Part shown: positions 7,168-16,616 of the stretch, in pieces
Layout: each line of letters starts with the position of its first letter
How positions within the stretch are numbered: the stretch's first letter is position 1
Virus record (IMG/VR): IMGVR_UViG_3300032267_000050
Location: 1-27,922 of that record
Direction: 5' to 3' (one strand)
Length of the DNA: 27,922 nt
From: a virus
Program-made: the position numbers and the translations under genes
Notes under the pieces: model-generated
Database searches by the model: none
Told to the model about the DNA's origin: nothing
The model's input: only the letters and a program-made list of their open reading frames with translations

Positions 7168-10100
7168 ATGGGTGGCAAGACAAGCACATCAAGCCAGTCG
7201 GTTAGTATCCCGCCAGAGGTTTTGGCGCGGTACAACTCCGTCAATGCCCGTGCGGAAGAAGTCGCCAAAACACCATTCCAACCCTACACCGACCAGTTTG
7301 TCGCGGGCCTGACGCCCACCCAAACCGCAGGCATTCAAAACACTTCTACATCTGCAACTCAAGCGCAGCCTTACTACAATGCCGCCACCGGCCTTACCTT
7401 GTCCGGGGCGCAGGATGTTGGGGCGCTAAATCAGAACCAGATTGGTTATTATCAGAACCCCTATACGCAAGCCGTCGCCGCACCCACCCTTCAGGCTTTG
7501 CAGCAGCAGCAGGGTCAAGAGCGTTCCCAACAACAAGCGCAGGCTATCAAGTCTGGCGCTGCATTTGGTGAGCGTTCCGGCCTTCAGCGGGCGCAGTTGG
7601 CTGGTCAACAGAACCTTGCTACCGCGCAGGCGCTGGCTCCCATCTACCAGCAGGGCTACCAGCAAGCTGTACAGACGGCACAAGGCCAGCAGGGCGTTGT
7701 TGCCGCCGATCTTGCCCGCAGGATGCAGGCTGGTCAACAAGTTGCTGGCATTGGAACGCAAGCGCAACAGGCTGGCCTTCAAGGCGCGCAAGCCCAGATT
7801 GCCGCTGGCACGGTGGAGCAACAGACACAACAAGCCGATCTTACTGCCCGCTACCAGCAGTTCCTTCAACAGCGTGGCTATGATTTTCAAACCGCACAGT
7901 TCCTTGCCAACATTGCTATGGGCACTGGTTCGTTGTCTGGTTCGACCACAACGACGACGCAGCCGCAAGGGTTCTTCTCTGATGAACGCTTGAAGCATGA
8001 TGCTCACCGAATTGGTGAGACGGATGACGGTCTGCCAATCTACAGCTTTAAGTACAACGGTGACAATAAGACCCAAATCGGCCTTATGGCGCAGGATGTT
8101 GAAAAACGTAAGCCCGAAGCCGTTGGTCTTGCTCCGGCTTCTGACGGCAAGATGTATAAGACGGTTGATTACGACAAGGCTACCCGCAGCAATAAGGACT
8201 ACGGCGGCGGCGTCATGGGCGATTATGACCCGTCTTCGATGGGTGGCGCGGTTGCCCCCGGCCTTGCTGGTGAGGGTTTTGCGGACGGTGGTATGCCGGG
8301 GATGCCAAACACTGGTGGTATGCCGGGCGTAACAGGGTATGTCCCTGCCGCCAATCTGCCCATTGGTAAGTTGATGACTGCGGATGGCCGCTTGTTGCAG
8401 CAGAACAAGTCAGGATTGGGTTCGGCTGTTGAAACCGGGAAAAGCATTGCTGGCCTGTATGACATGGGCAAGACTGGCCTTGTCGGCTCTGCGGCCACCG
8501 GCTCCAGCGGTGAAATGCCGGGCCTGATAGGCGGCGGCGGCAAGTTCAAGGGTGAGAACGTCTTTGACTTTGCCAAAAAGCAGTTTGCTGCCAGCGGGGG
8601 TTTGATTGTCCCCCGTCATGGATATGCTATGGGCGGTGGCGATGATGAAGAGCCCATTCCATATAACCCATCCGAAGCGATGAGCGGCGAAGACCCCATG
8701 AAGGATGTCCTTCGCGCGGGGTCGCAGTTCTCCAAAAGCCTGCCCAAGCCCGGCGGCGGTGGTGGCGGCGGTCAGAGCGGCGCAAGCCAACTATCGTCCG
8801 CGCTTGGCCTTGGCACGGCAGCAATGAACTTTGGTCAGCAAGTCCCTGAATTTTTGGCTATGTTTTTGGCTGATGGTGGCAGGACGCCGTTTGCTTATGG
8901 TGGGTTGATCCCGCGCCAAGGATATGACAAAGGTGGGCCAACGGAAGAAGTTTCCGCGCAAGCAACTGATGTTCCTGTTGAACAACCTGTTGATGACCGT
9001 CTTGATCGCACCCTTGGTGCTTTGCGCCGCATTGAGAGCGGGGGCCGCTACGACATTACCGGCCCTGAATCGCGCAAAGGTGATCGCCCTTATGGTGCGT
9101 ATCAAGTTATGGGCGCAAACGTCCCGTCTTGGACGGAGGCGGCTATTGGCCGTCGCATGACGCCAGAAGAGTTTCTTAAGGATAATAAAGCACAGGACGC
9201 CACTGCTAGGCACCGTGCTGGCCTTTATTTGAAACAGTATGACGATCCGCGACAAGTAGCGTCTATGTGGTTGTCTGGCAAGCCTATGGAAAAAGCTGGC
9301 GACGTTGCTGATGTGCTGGGGACAAATGTACCCAAGTATATCTCAATGTTTGATCGGTACTATGATGGGAAAGACCTTGCGCCCCGCCCACCGGGTGTAA
9401 TGGGCCGATCCGAACGCACACCGTCTTCCTATAGCGGCAAGGGCGCTGGTGAGGCCTCCCTTGGCGATGTTTTTAATGAGTATGTCCCGCAGGGAACGCC
9501 CACGTCTGCTAACTTTTGGGTTCCCGCACTGGCTGGTCTTGGCTCCATGTTGGCTTCCAAGAACCCGACATTGTTGGGTGCAGTAGGCGAAGGTCTTGTT
9601 GGCGGCGTGTCTGGCTATCAATCTCAATACAAACAACAGATGGATGCCACAAAGACTGTGTTTGACATCATCCAGAACACTTTCCAAGAGACCCGCGATG
9701 CTAACGGCAACGTGGCCTTTAGGAACAAGCGAACCGGCGATCTTGTTGCGCCGCAACAGGTTCAGGCGTCTGTATCTAAGATGCTTGAGGCAGCGGGGAT
9801 TGACCCGGCGTTTGCTGGCATTTCAAAATCAACCTCTGACGGTCTCATGCCCGCTCAAGCCGAAACTTCTATTGGAGCCGATAAGGGTGCGCCTGCGGCA
9901 GCGCCTACGGTTTCTAGCGGTCCTCCCCGCCCCGAAATTCCTGCTGGCCGTCAACAACCCACACTTGCTGGCGAGGCTCAACCCGTCCCCGCCAAGATAA
10001 CGGACAAACCGCCGGAAGAGTGGAGCGCCACTGAGATTGACCAGCACGTCCGTGAGAACGGGGCGCAGTATGGCCTGACTGGTGCTAATAATCCGATCAC

Positions 10101-10965
10101 CATTCAAAAAAGAGTTGACCAACTGAAGACGCGGGCAGCTTCTTTGGCGGAAGTAAATCCAGCGCAAGCTGGCATTTTTGATAAACAAGCGCAGGAAGAG
10201 CAAGCCCGTTTGGACGCGCTTGTTACCCGTGCCGCATCTAAGCAGCTTGACAACAACAAGAAAATCTCCGAACAGCGCCTTGGAAATGCGAACGACTTTG
10301 TAAACGCTATCGGAAAGCGCGATGAAATTTACAGATCAACATATTCCCAAATGATGGAACTTTCCAGATTGCAGGGCCAAGGTTTGAAGTCTGGATATGG
10401 CGCAGAACTTCAGCGCGACATCAACAGCTTCCTGAAAACAATTGGAGTTGATTATCAAGTTGGGGAAAACAATCCATCCACTTTTGATTACGCTGCCAAA
10501 ATTGCCATGCAACAAATTGTCAGCAATCTTGCGGCTGCCGGGTTGCAGCGCGCCCCAAGAGCAGGCATTGAAGTGGAGAGAAAAATCACTCCCGGCGGAA
10601 GCGTGGACCCCGGAGCCATCTATTCTCTCATCGGCCAAACTTTGGGTGACATGGAATACATCAGGGATAGGGATAGGGAATATCTGGCAAAGCACAGAAA
10701 TTCTGACCCGACCGCCTTTACGTTTAATTACAACGATAAAATGGGAGAGCGCGGGTACAATCAGGCCATCGCCAAGGCTTTCAGCCAGCTTGATTTGCCA
10801 AAAAGCGATGACAAAAACATCGGCAATCTTGTAAGGAACATTTCTGAAAAATACGGCCCGTATGGTTACAAGCCCAAAGGTATAGACACAGGGCAAAATG
10901 ATGTTGCCCCGGCCCCAACATCTGGAAAAAGCACAACCAATGTGCCTTGGAAAGTGGTGCAGTAA
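7168..10965 (+). CDS. Large ejection/internal virion protein with S74 chaperone segment and SLT transglycosylase
   Basis: A 1265-residue multidomain protein. Residues 1-265 are Gln/Ala-rich and helical (repeats such as QQGQERSQQQAQAIKSG). Residues about 268-340 match the S74/intramolecular chaperone family of phage fibres: FFSDERLKHDAHRIG, KYNGDNKTQIGLMAQDVE, with Ser271 and Lys276 in the SDERLK autocleavage motif. Residues 345-600 are Gly-rich low complexity with repeated GGLI-P motifs. Residues about 610-735 resemble a lytic transglycosylase SLT domain: ALRRIESGGRYDITG with candidate catalytic Glu623, then YGAYQVMG. The rest is mixed helical and disordered, ending in long helices. Likely ejected with DNA to breach peptidoglycan. 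S74 in mid-protein is unusual, since it normally ends fibres. Confidence 0.8.
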   Translation: MGGKTSTSSQSVSIPPEVLARYNSVNARAEEVAKTPFQPYTDQFVAGLTPTQTAGIQNTSTSATQAQPYYNAATGLTLSGAQDVGALNQNQIGYYQNPYTQAVAAPTLQALQQQQGQERSQQQAQAIKSGAAFGERSGLQRAQLAGQQNLATAQALAPIYQQGYQQAVQTAQGQQGVVAADLARRMQAGQQVAGIGTQAQQAGLQGAQAQIAAGTVEQQTQQADLTARYQQFLQQRGYDFQTAQFLANIAMGTGSLSGSTTTTTQPQGFFSDERLKHDAHRIGETDDGLPIYSFKYNGDNKTQIGLMAQDVEKRKPEAVGLAPASDGKMYKTVDYDKATRSNKDYGGGVMGDYDPSSMGGAVAPGLAGEGFADGGMPGMPNTGGMPGVTGYVPAANLPIGKLMTADGRLLQQNKSGLGSAVETGKSIAGLYDMGKTGLVGSAATGSSGEMPGLIGGGGKFKGENVFDFAKKQFAASGGLIVPRHGYAMGGGDDEEPIPYNPSEAMSGEDPMKDVLRAGSQFSKSLPKPGGGGGGGQSGASQLSSALGLGTAAMNFGQQVPEFLAMFLADGGRTPFAYGGLIPRQGYDKGGPTEEVSAQATDVPVEQPVDDRLDRTLGALRRIESGGRYDITGPESRKGDRPYGAYQVMGANVPSWTEAAIGRRMTPEEFLKDNKAQDATARHRAGLYLKQYDDPRQVASMWLSGKPMEKAGDVADVLGTNVPKYISMFDRYYDGKDLAPRPPGVMGRSERTPSSYSGKGAGEASLGDVFNEYVPQGTPTSANFWVPALAGLGSMLASKNPTLLGAVGEGLVGGVSGYQSQYKQQMDATKTVFDIIQNTFQETRDANGNVAFRNKRTGDLVAPQQVQASVSKMLEAAGIDPAFAGISKSTSDGLMPAQAETSIGADKGAPAAAPTVSSGPPRPEIPAGRQQPTLAGEAQPVPAKITDKPPEEWSATEIDQHVRENGAQYGLTGANNPITIQKRVDQLKTRAASLAEVNPAQAGIFDKQAQEEQARLDALVTRAASKQLDNNKKISEQRLGNANDFVNAIGKRDEIYRSTYSQMMELSRLQGQGLKSGYGAELQRDINSFLKTIGVDYQVGENNPSTFDYAAKIAMQQIVSNLAAAGLQRAPRAGIEVERKITPGGSVDPGAIYSLIGQTLGDMEYIRDRDREYLAKHRNSDPTAFTFNYNDKMGERGYNQAIAKAFSQLDLPKSDDKNIGNLVRNISEKYGPYGYKPKGIDTGQNDVAPAPTSGKSTTNVPWKVVQ

Positions 10966-13349
10966 TGCCTATCCTTGAAATCATGGGTCGCAGGGTGGAG
11001 GTTGGCGATGAGTTTACTGCGCTGTCACCAGAAGCACAGCAAAGCACCGTAAACGAAATTGCAAGCCAATTTGCCCCGCCGCCTGCGCCCGCCGGAAAGC
11101 CAGTTGCTATTGGGAAGGGCGAAAAGCAGGCTGAATCCGATCTTGCCATGCTGAAGGAGGCGGGGTACTCCCCGGCGGCTCAAACTGCACAGGCGGCTGC
11201 TATTCCGGCGCTAAATGCAGCATTGTTTAACGTACCTTCCCATGCGATTGCTGCAAAAACCTTTCTTACCGGCAATGAGCCGTCCTATACAAAGGTTTAT
11301 GAAAAACAAAAAGAATACGAAGACGCACTTGCCCGGCAGAATCCTTATGCTTCTGGCGCTGGAACGGCTGTCGGCATTGTTGGCGGCCTACTGGTCCCCG
11401 GCGGCGCACTTGCTAGGGGCGCGCAGGCTGCGAAAGCTGCTGCACAGGCTAGGGGCTTTGGCACTGGTGCCACGAAAGCTGCTGAACTTGCCGGTGCTGG
11501 CGCTAGTGCTGGTGCATTGACTGGTATTTCTTCTGGCATCGAAAGCCTTGACCCAGCAAAGGCGGCGCGTGATGCGGCGCTTGGTGCTGGGCTTGGTGCG
11601 GGAGTGCATTACGGCCTTGGCAAGATCATGCCGGGTGCTGTCAAGGGCGCGTCTCCAGATGAACTTCAAGGGCTTATAGATCAAACTGTCGGCAAGGGTA
11701 AGCTTACAGCCCAAGACATTCCCGGTCTTGAAGAGCTTGTAAAGGCCAAAGGCGCAAGCCCTGCCGTCATTAGGGAGGCGCTTGCCCCCGGCGCACCCCT
11801 TAGCACAGTGGCTGGCAAGGCAGCCCCCGCATCCGCCAAGGAAGTTAGCGAACAAGCGGCCCAGCAGGCTCGCGAAGGTCTTGCCGCCCAAGCGGAGAAA
11901 ATGGCTGGTACGGCACCCGCAGAAGACGTTATTGGGGAAGCTCTTCATCGCAAAATAACAGAAGCCAAGCCTATAGTTCGTGCAGGATATGAAAAGCTTG
12001 CTGAAATGGGAAAGGGTGCCACTTTTGATGAAAGCGTCCCTTCAAATTTTATGAAAACAATCAACCCAATGCTTTTGGAAAAACAAATTCCATCTGGGTC
12101 GGAAGAACTTTCTAGGTCTGGTCTTGACCAAGCTGCGAAGGCGATGAAATATCTTGAAGAAGGTATTGCCGTTGATAACCTTCCATTAAAAGATTTAGCA
12201 ACCGGCGTTGCAATGCGTGACGTGGCAAATTACGAAGCTGTCCGCAAGCGTTTGAAAGGGTTTCAAAACAACGCCAAGCGGGAAGATAGATTAGCAACAT
12301 CTATTATCCTTGATGGGTTTGATGAAGTTTACAACAATGCCTTGAAAAACGCCCTTACCAAAGAGGGCGATCCAGATATTGGTAAGAAGCTTACGGAGCA
12401 GCTTACCAAAGCTAGGGAAGGGTCAAAAGATTTTCACCAACGTTTTACAGCCAAGTATGGAACATCAAGCCCCGAATTTATGCGGGTAGTTAACCAAATG
12501 GTTGACCAGAGCACAGGCCAAATTGCGAAGGACATCCCAGTCGGCTCCGCTTCTGCGGCGCAAAAAGTACTAACGGGCAGTATTATGCAGCCGCTGCTAG
12601 GCGAGGCAATGTATGTTCGCTTGGAAAATGCGCTGGGCAAGAATACCCCTGAAATGGCGGCAGTTACGCAACAAATTCGAAACCACGTTTTGACACCGGA
12701 AGTTGGCAAGGATGTGTCTTCGCTTGCTGGGCGAATTGACAAGTTCTTGGCGTACAATCCGCGCGTTGCGGAGCGTGTGTTCTCCGGTGTAGGGGAGCAA
12801 CCGTCAATTTCCGATTTGCGCCGCTTGTCTGAAGGCATAAAGATCATTGCTGCCAGTAAGAAGCCGGAAGCAGAAAAGCAGAGCGAATACATTGCTTTTC
12901 TCAAGGGCGCGGCGCGGTTGGTTGGCGCTGCAAGCGGTGCGACCGCTTTCGGCCCTGTGACGGGTGCGGCAATCTCCATAGCGGAGATGCTTGGCTCAAA
13001 GGCGACCGGCGCTTTACGGTCTGGATCGCAGCAGGCAAAAGAATTGGCAGGGGCTCCTATCACAAAGGAGTCTTTCGATGCGGCTCAAGTCACTGGTCGG
13101 TTGAAGCCTGCGCCGTTCTTTAATGAGACTGAAAAAGAACCCGGATACCAAGACCCGCGCCCTCTTACGATCAATGGCCCCGGAAACCGCATGGGCCGCA
13201 AGGCTGGTGGCCGCGTCTCTGATCGACTGATCCGTGAAGTAGAACGGGCTAAAAAGAGTATCAATTCCAATACCGAATCACTATTAAATACTCCCGACAG
13301 CCATGTGGCACATGCGTTGGAAATCGCCAACAGAAATTTAGAGGGCTAG
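10965..13349 (+). CDS. Internal virion / DNA ejection-type protein
   Basis: The 794-residue protein begins at the ATG overlapping the preceding stop (TAATG); a TTG 18 bases earlier is possible but would encode six residues inside the previous gene. The N-terminus (MPILEIMGRRVEVGDEFTAL, then LSPEAQQSTVNEIA) is typical of podoviral internal proteins. Two Gly/Ala-rich hydrophobic stretches (about residues 125-190, including GTAVGIVGGLLVPGGAL) could insert in membranes, the middle is helical and highly charged, and the C-terminus has GRKAGGRVSDRLIREVERAK. Together with the preceding protein it would form the ejectosome-like core. No enzymatic motif seen. Confidence 0.7.
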   Translation: MPILEIMGRRVEVGDEFTALSPEAQQSTVNEIASQFAPPPAPAGKPVAIGKGEKQAESDLAMLKEAGYSPAAQTAQAAAIPALNAALFNVPSHAIAAKTFLTGNEPSYTKVYEKQKEYEDALARQNPYASGAGTAVGIVGGLLVPGGALARGAQAAKAAAQARGFGTGATKAAELAGAGASAGALTGISSGIESLDPAKAARDAALGAGLGAGVHYGLGKIMPGAVKGASPDELQGLIDQTVGKGKLTAQDIPGLEELVKAKGASPAVIREALAPGAPLSTVAGKAAPASAKEVSEQAAQQAREGLAAQAEKMAGTAPAEDVIGEALHRKITEAKPIVRAGYEKLAEMGKGATFDESVPSNFMKTINPMLLEKQIPSGSEELSRSGLDQAAKAMKYLEEGIAVDNLPLKDLATGVAMRDVANYEAVRKRLKGFQNNAKREDRLATSIILDGFDEVYNNALKNALTKEGDPDIGKKLTEQLTKAREGSKDFHQRFTAKYGTSSPEFMRVVNQMVDQSTGQIAKDIPVGSASAAQKVLTGSIMQPLLGEAMYVRLENALGKNTPEMAAVTQQIRNHVLTPEVGKDVSSLAGRIDKFLAYNPRVAERVFSGVGEQPSISDLRRLSEGIKIIAASKKPEAEKQSEYIAFLKGAARLVGAASGATAFGPVTGAAISIAEMLGSKATGALRSGSQQAKELAGAPITKESFDAAQVTGRLKPAPFFNETEKEPGYQDPRPLTINGPGNRMGRKAGGRVSDRLIREVERAKKSINSNTESLLNTPDSHVAHALEIANRNLEG

Positions 13350-13350
13350 T

Positions 13351-13926
13351 ATGACTAGTACGTTTACTACTAACAAAGTACTGGAACTACCAGCCAATGG
13401 CGATTACGTCGATACTTGGAACGTCCCCGTCAACGGCGACTTGACCATCATCGACCAAGCCTTTGGCGGCGTCACTAGCCTTAATGCCACGTCAGGCAGC
13501 GTCACGTTGACGGCAGCGCAATACCGGTCACTGATTCTTTCGATTTCCGGTGCGATTTCCAGCGACGTTACATACACCATCCCCATTGGTGTGGGTGGTC
13601 AATGGGTAGTGAACAACGCAACGACGACCAGCAATGCTTCACGGGTGATTATCGCGTCTGGCAGCGGCGGCGGGACACAGGTTGCTCCGCGTGGAGCGCA
13701 AGTTGTTGTTGCTTGCAATGGCACGGATGTTTGGAATGTCGCTTCGGTGGGCACATCTGTTCCCACTGGCGGCGGCACTGATGCCATTTTTTACAACAAC
13801 GGGCAGACGGTGACGACAGACTATACTATTCCAACTGCTAACAATTCTGGTACATTTGGGCCTCTTGTGATAAATTCAGGTGTGACAGTAACTGTTCCCA
13901 CTGGCTCAACTTGGACGGTGATCTAA
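13351..13926 (+). CDS. Short tail fibre-like protein
   Basis: A 191-residue Thr/Ser/Gly/Val-rich protein. The opening TTNKVLELPANGDYVDTWNV, then PVNGDLTIIDQAFGGV, is shared by many phage fibre N-terminal regions that dock on the tail; it ends in a fibre segment that is common in phage tail fibres (NNGQTVTTDYTIPTANN, GPLVINSGVTVTVPTGSTW). It is the first of a run of fibre genes and overlaps the next start by one base. I infer that it is the proximal fibre or a docking protein for those that follow. Confidence 0.7.
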   Translation: MTSTFTTNKVLELPANGDYVDTWNVPVNGDLTIIDQAFGGVTSLNATSGSVTLTAAQYRSLILSISGAISSDVTYTIPIGVGGQWVVNNATTTSNASRVIIASGSGGGTQVAPRGAQVVVACNGTDVWNVASVGTSVPTGGGTDAIFYNNGQTVTTDYTIPTANNSGTFGPLVINSGVTVTVPTGSTWTVI

Positions 13927-14885
13927 TGCCTGTAGCAATCAAAGGTTCCGGCGGCGGGTCTGTCACGCTTACTGCGGGCGCGGCTGCTACTGACACAACG
14001 CTGACGCTGCCCAATACCAGCGGAACGCTTCTCCAGTCTGGCACTGCGGTGACTGCGGCGCAGGGCGGCACGGGGCTTACTTCGCCGGGCACTGCGGGCA
14101 ATGTACTCACCAGCACGGGATCGGCTTGGGCCTCATCGGCCCCCACTGGCGGCGCAATCAACGTCCAGACCTTCACCTCATCCGGCACATGGACGAAGCC
14201 TGCGTATGCTGCTGGCTCGCGCGTTCTGGTGCAGTGCTGGGGCGGCGGGGGGAGTGGCGGAAAGAACAGCGCGGGTAATTCAGCAGGCGCTGGCGGCGGC
14301 GGGTATAATGAACGCTGGCTCTCTCTTTCTCAAATGGGGGCAACAGAAACGGCCACAGTTGGCGCTGGCGGAGCTGCCTTATCAGCCAACGGAACCGGAA
14401 ATACTGGTGGTACGACTAGTCTTGGTTCTCTTATATTTGCGTATGGGGGCGGGGGTGGCGGAAACGCTGCAACCACCAACGGTACTGGCGGGGGCCAACT
14501 AAGTGCAGGAAGCACCGGATCACCGTGGCTTCCGGGTTATCCCCTTATATCCGTGACTGGTGGCGGTGGATATTTCGCTCTTGACGCTTGGCAAGGCTCC
14601 GGGGGTTCTGGTGGGGTGCTTAGCCAAGCTTTTTTCCACGGAGGTGGCGGAGCCCAAACGGGCGCTGGTTCTGTTGCTAACCCATCCGTTTGGGGCGGCG
14701 GGGGCGGCGGCGCTACCGCAACAAATACTTCTGGCGGTGTTTCTTCATACGGTGGCAACGGCGGCGCAGGCGGCGCAACAGGCACCGCAGGAACTCAGCC
14801 CGCAGGCGGCGGCGGTGGCTCAACTTCCGGTAACTCTGGGGCTGGCGGCGCAGGCCAGATCATCGTAACCGTCTTCCCGGCTTAA
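13926..14885 (+). CDS. Tail fibre with glycine-rich receptor-binding domain (cassette 1)
   Basis: A 319-residue protein started at the ATG overlapping the previous stop. Residues 1-70 form a fibre shaft/linker with the [14 protein letters not shown] repeat shared with two later fibres. Then a TFTSSGTWTKP segment introduces a glycine-rich domain to the C-terminus, with many GGGG-type runs and the closing GAGGAGQIIVTVFPA, as in the phage Gly-rich fibre-tip domain (compare poly-glycine adhesin tips of S16 gp38). Likely the receptor-contact domain. Followed by the accessory gene at 14896 with a strong AAGGAGA site. Confidence 0.8.
   Translation: MPVAIKGSGGGSVTLTAGAAATDTTLTLPNTSGTLLQSGTAVTAAQGGTGLTSPGTAGNVLTSTGSAWASSAPTGGAINVQTFTSSGTWTKPAYAAGSRVLVQCWGGGGSGGKNSAGNSAGAGGGGYNERWLSLSQMGATETATVGAGGAALSANGTGNTGGTTSLGSLIFAYGGGGGGNAATTNGTGGGQLSAGSTGSPWLPGYPLISVTGGGGYFALDAWQGSGGSGGVLSQAFFHGGGGAQTGAGSVANPSVWGGGGGGATATNTSGGVSSYGGNGGAGGATGTAGTQPAGGGGGSTSGNSGAGGAGQIIVTVFPA
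14085..14130 (+). repeat. Fibre linker repeat, copy 1
   Basis: Starts CCGGGCACTGCGGGCAATGT and encodes the [15 protein letters not shown] segment. Similar DNA at 15467-15512 and 16734-16778. Confidence 0.75.
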
Positions 14886-14895
14886 GGAGAAACGC

Positions 14896-15333
14896 ATGTC
14901 AACTTATGCTGTCATTATCACCGCAACCAACATCTGCGATAACACCATCGTCTGGGACGACACGCTTGGCCCTTGGTCGCCGCCCGCTGACCACTACACG
15001 GTCAACATCGACGAACTCAGCGTCGGCATCGGTTGGCACTACGACCCCGCCACGGGCGTGTGGGTTGGTCCTCCGTCCATCGAAGCAAACTTCTCCCCTG
15101 CCCCGATCTTCGTCAGCCAGATGACGACGCTATTGTGGACAAGCCAGAATGTGGACAGCGTGACGCTCTCCACGGATGACGGGCAGACGTTCCCCGCAAA
15201 TGGGTTCAAGGATTACACGCCCACAGCCATTGGTAAGTTCACCGTGACGGTGACTGCTACCGGCATTGCGGGCAGCACCAGCACCAAGGCCACCGTGACT
15301 GTGGTGGCGTCTCAAGCTGAACTGGGGGCATAA
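14896..15333 (+). CDS. Fibre accessory protein with Ig-like domain (cassette 1)
   Basis: A 145-residue protein with two parts. Residues 1-60 ([37 protein letters not shown]) resemble the N-terminal portion of small tail fibre accessory or assembly proteins. Residues 65-140 read as an Ig-like beta-sandwich ([39 protein letters not shown]). It follows the first fibre gene by ten bases with AAGGAGA six bases before its ATG. It could be a structural decoration or a chaperone for the fibre; the sequence does not decide. Confidence 0.7.
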   Translation: MSTYAVIITATNICDNTIVWDDTLGPWSPPADHYTVNIDELSVGIGWHYDPATGVWVGPPSIEANFSPAPIFVSQMTTLLWTSQNVDSVTLSTDDGQTFPANGFKDYTPTAIGKFTVTVTATGIAGSTSTKATVTVVASQAELGA

Positions 15334-15334
15334 G

Positions 15335-16306
15335 GTGTCCACACTCAAATCCATCAACGTCATCCACCCCTCCAGCGCGACGAACAACATCGTCAATGAC
15401 GCCAGCGGCAATGTGGCGATAGGCGGGACGCTTACTGTTGGCGGCGTAACTAATTCACTTGGCACTCCGGGCACCGCAGGCAATGTGCTGACCAGCACAG
15501 GATCGGCTTGGACTAGTTCTGCGCCAAGCAGTGGCATTAACCTTCAAAACAGGCTCTGGACCGGCTTCAGTTCTACTGGCTCCATTTCTGGGACAACCCT
15601 GACGGTAACGGCTGTGGCCGGTGGGCTTCTGACGATTGACTCCGTTATTACTGGCACCGGCGTGACTGCCGGGACGAAGATCACGGCGCAGTTGACGGGA
15701 TCGTTTGGTTCGACTGGGACATATACCGTCAGCGCATCGCAGACCGTTTCCAGCACAACCATTTCATCTACTGGCGGAAGCTGGACATGCCCCGCTGGCG
15801 TTACGCAAGTCCGCGCGACAGTGATTGCAGCAGGCTCTGGCGGCTACAATGATGGGACAAATATCTTTAACGGTAGCGCGGGTGGGGTTGCTGTTGGTTA
15901 TTACACAGTTGTGCCGACAACTGTCTATACAGCAACAGTTGGCGCAGCCTCTGCCGGAGTTGCTTCGGGGACATCAGGCGTTGGCGGCTCAAGTTCTTTT
16001 GGGTCTTTTCTTTCTGCCACTGGCGCAACGGGTGCATCTAGCGGCGGAGCTGGCTCCGGCGGCGCAGGATCAGGGGGTAATTTACTTAATAGTTTTTCTA
16101 GCACCGTTAACTCAACAAGCGGATTTGTTCCATATTTCAGAACTGTTGCAAATCAATCGGCGATTGCCGGGGTGTCATCAACTGCTAAATATTGGACCCC
16201 AGTTGCTACTAGTGGGGGTTCTTATGTTGCGGGCGGGGGCGGGGCTGGCTCAAGTGGCCCGAATGGCGGCGTCGGCGGCATCATCTACCTAGAATATGTG
16301 GGGTAA
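15335..16306 (+). CDS. Tail fibre with glycine-rich tip (cassette 2)
   Basis: A 323-residue protein starting at GTG 15335, two bases after the previous stop. The N-terminal [20 protein letters not shown] and [14 protein letters not shown] segments repeat those of the neighbouring fibres. A middle domain ([15 protein letters not shown] ... [14 protein letters not shown]) is a widespread phage-fibre beta repeat. The C-terminal half (from [20 protein letters not shown]) is a Gly/Ser-rich tip ending [13 protein letters not shown]. Likely a receptor-binding fibre alternative or partner to cassette 1. Confidence 0.78.
   Translation: MSTLKSINVIHPSSATNNIVNDASGNVAIGGTLTVGGVTNSLGTPGTAGNVLTSTGSAWTSSAPSSGINLQNRLWTGFSSTGSISGTTLTVTAVAGGLLTIDSVITGTGVTAGTKITAQLTGSFGSTGTYTVSASQTVSSTTISSTGGSWTCPAGVTQVRATVIAAGSGGYNDGTNIFNGSAGGVAVGYYTVVPTTVYTATVGAASAGVASGTSGVGGSSSFGSFLSATGATGASSGGAGSGGAGSGGNLLNSFSSTVNSTSGFVPYFRTVANQSAIAGVSSTAKYWTPVATSGGSYVAGGGGAGSSGPNGGVGGIIYLEYVG
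15467..15512 (+). repeat. Fibre linker repeat, copy 2
   Basis: Starts CCGGGCACCGCAGGCAATGT; differs from copy 1 at scattered, mostly third-codon positions. The preceding GGCGGGACGCTTACTGTTGG block is also shared with the third fibre gene. Confidence 0.75.
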
Positions 16307-16310
16307 TGAC

Positions 16311-16616
16311 ATGACACAGCAAGCCCTTATCTCACCCAATGAGCCGGTCTACAACTACGCAACGCCGCCCGCTCAGATTGGTGTCCGCATCGCCCAGACC
16401 GTTCCTGACGGTGATGAGTTCCCTGTTGCTGACCCCCTCTATTGGGTTCCGTGCGCCGACGATGTTGACGCCAGCACCTATTACTGGAACGGGTCTGCGG
16501 CTGTTGTAAAGCCCGCGCCGCCCGCGCCGGTTAGCCCCCCCAAGCCCACCCTTGAAGAGTTGCAGGCACAGCTTGCTGCGCTCTCTGCCCAAATCTCTGC
16601 GTTGGGAGCAAACTGA
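16311..16616 (+). CDS. Small fibre accessory/assembly protein (cassette 2)
   Basis: A 101-residue protein. The N-terminal 65 residues include VADPLYWVPCADDVDASTYY, a pattern seen in short phage tail fibre accessory proteins, followed by a Pro-rich linker and a C-terminal helix LEELQAQLAALSAQISALGA that can form a coiled coil. I chose the ATG at 16311 after GGGG at 16299-16302; the alternative in-frame start 15 bases earlier is inside the previous gene. It overlaps the next fibre start by one base (TGATG). Assembly chaperone is a plausible but unproven role. Confidence 0.7.
   Translation: MTQQALISPNEPVYNYATPPAQIGVRIAQTVPDGDEFPVADPLYWVPCADDVDASTYYWNGSAAVVKPAPPAPVSPPKPTLEELQAQLAALSAQISALGAN

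Noticed and set aside
7426-8076. 216-codon reading frame on the minus strand under the ejection protein gene
   Set aside because: Leu/Arg/Ser-rich translation produced by Gln/Ala-rich coding on the other strand; no ribosome site or family resemblance.
12434-13063. 209-codon minus-strand frame opposite the 794-residue protein
   Set aside because: Shadow of an Ala/Lys-rich gene; no supporting start signal.
14540-14870. Possible CRISPR or satellite array in the GGC-rich repeats
   Set aside because: Irregular glycine codon runs within an intact coding frame; no regular repeat-spacer structure.
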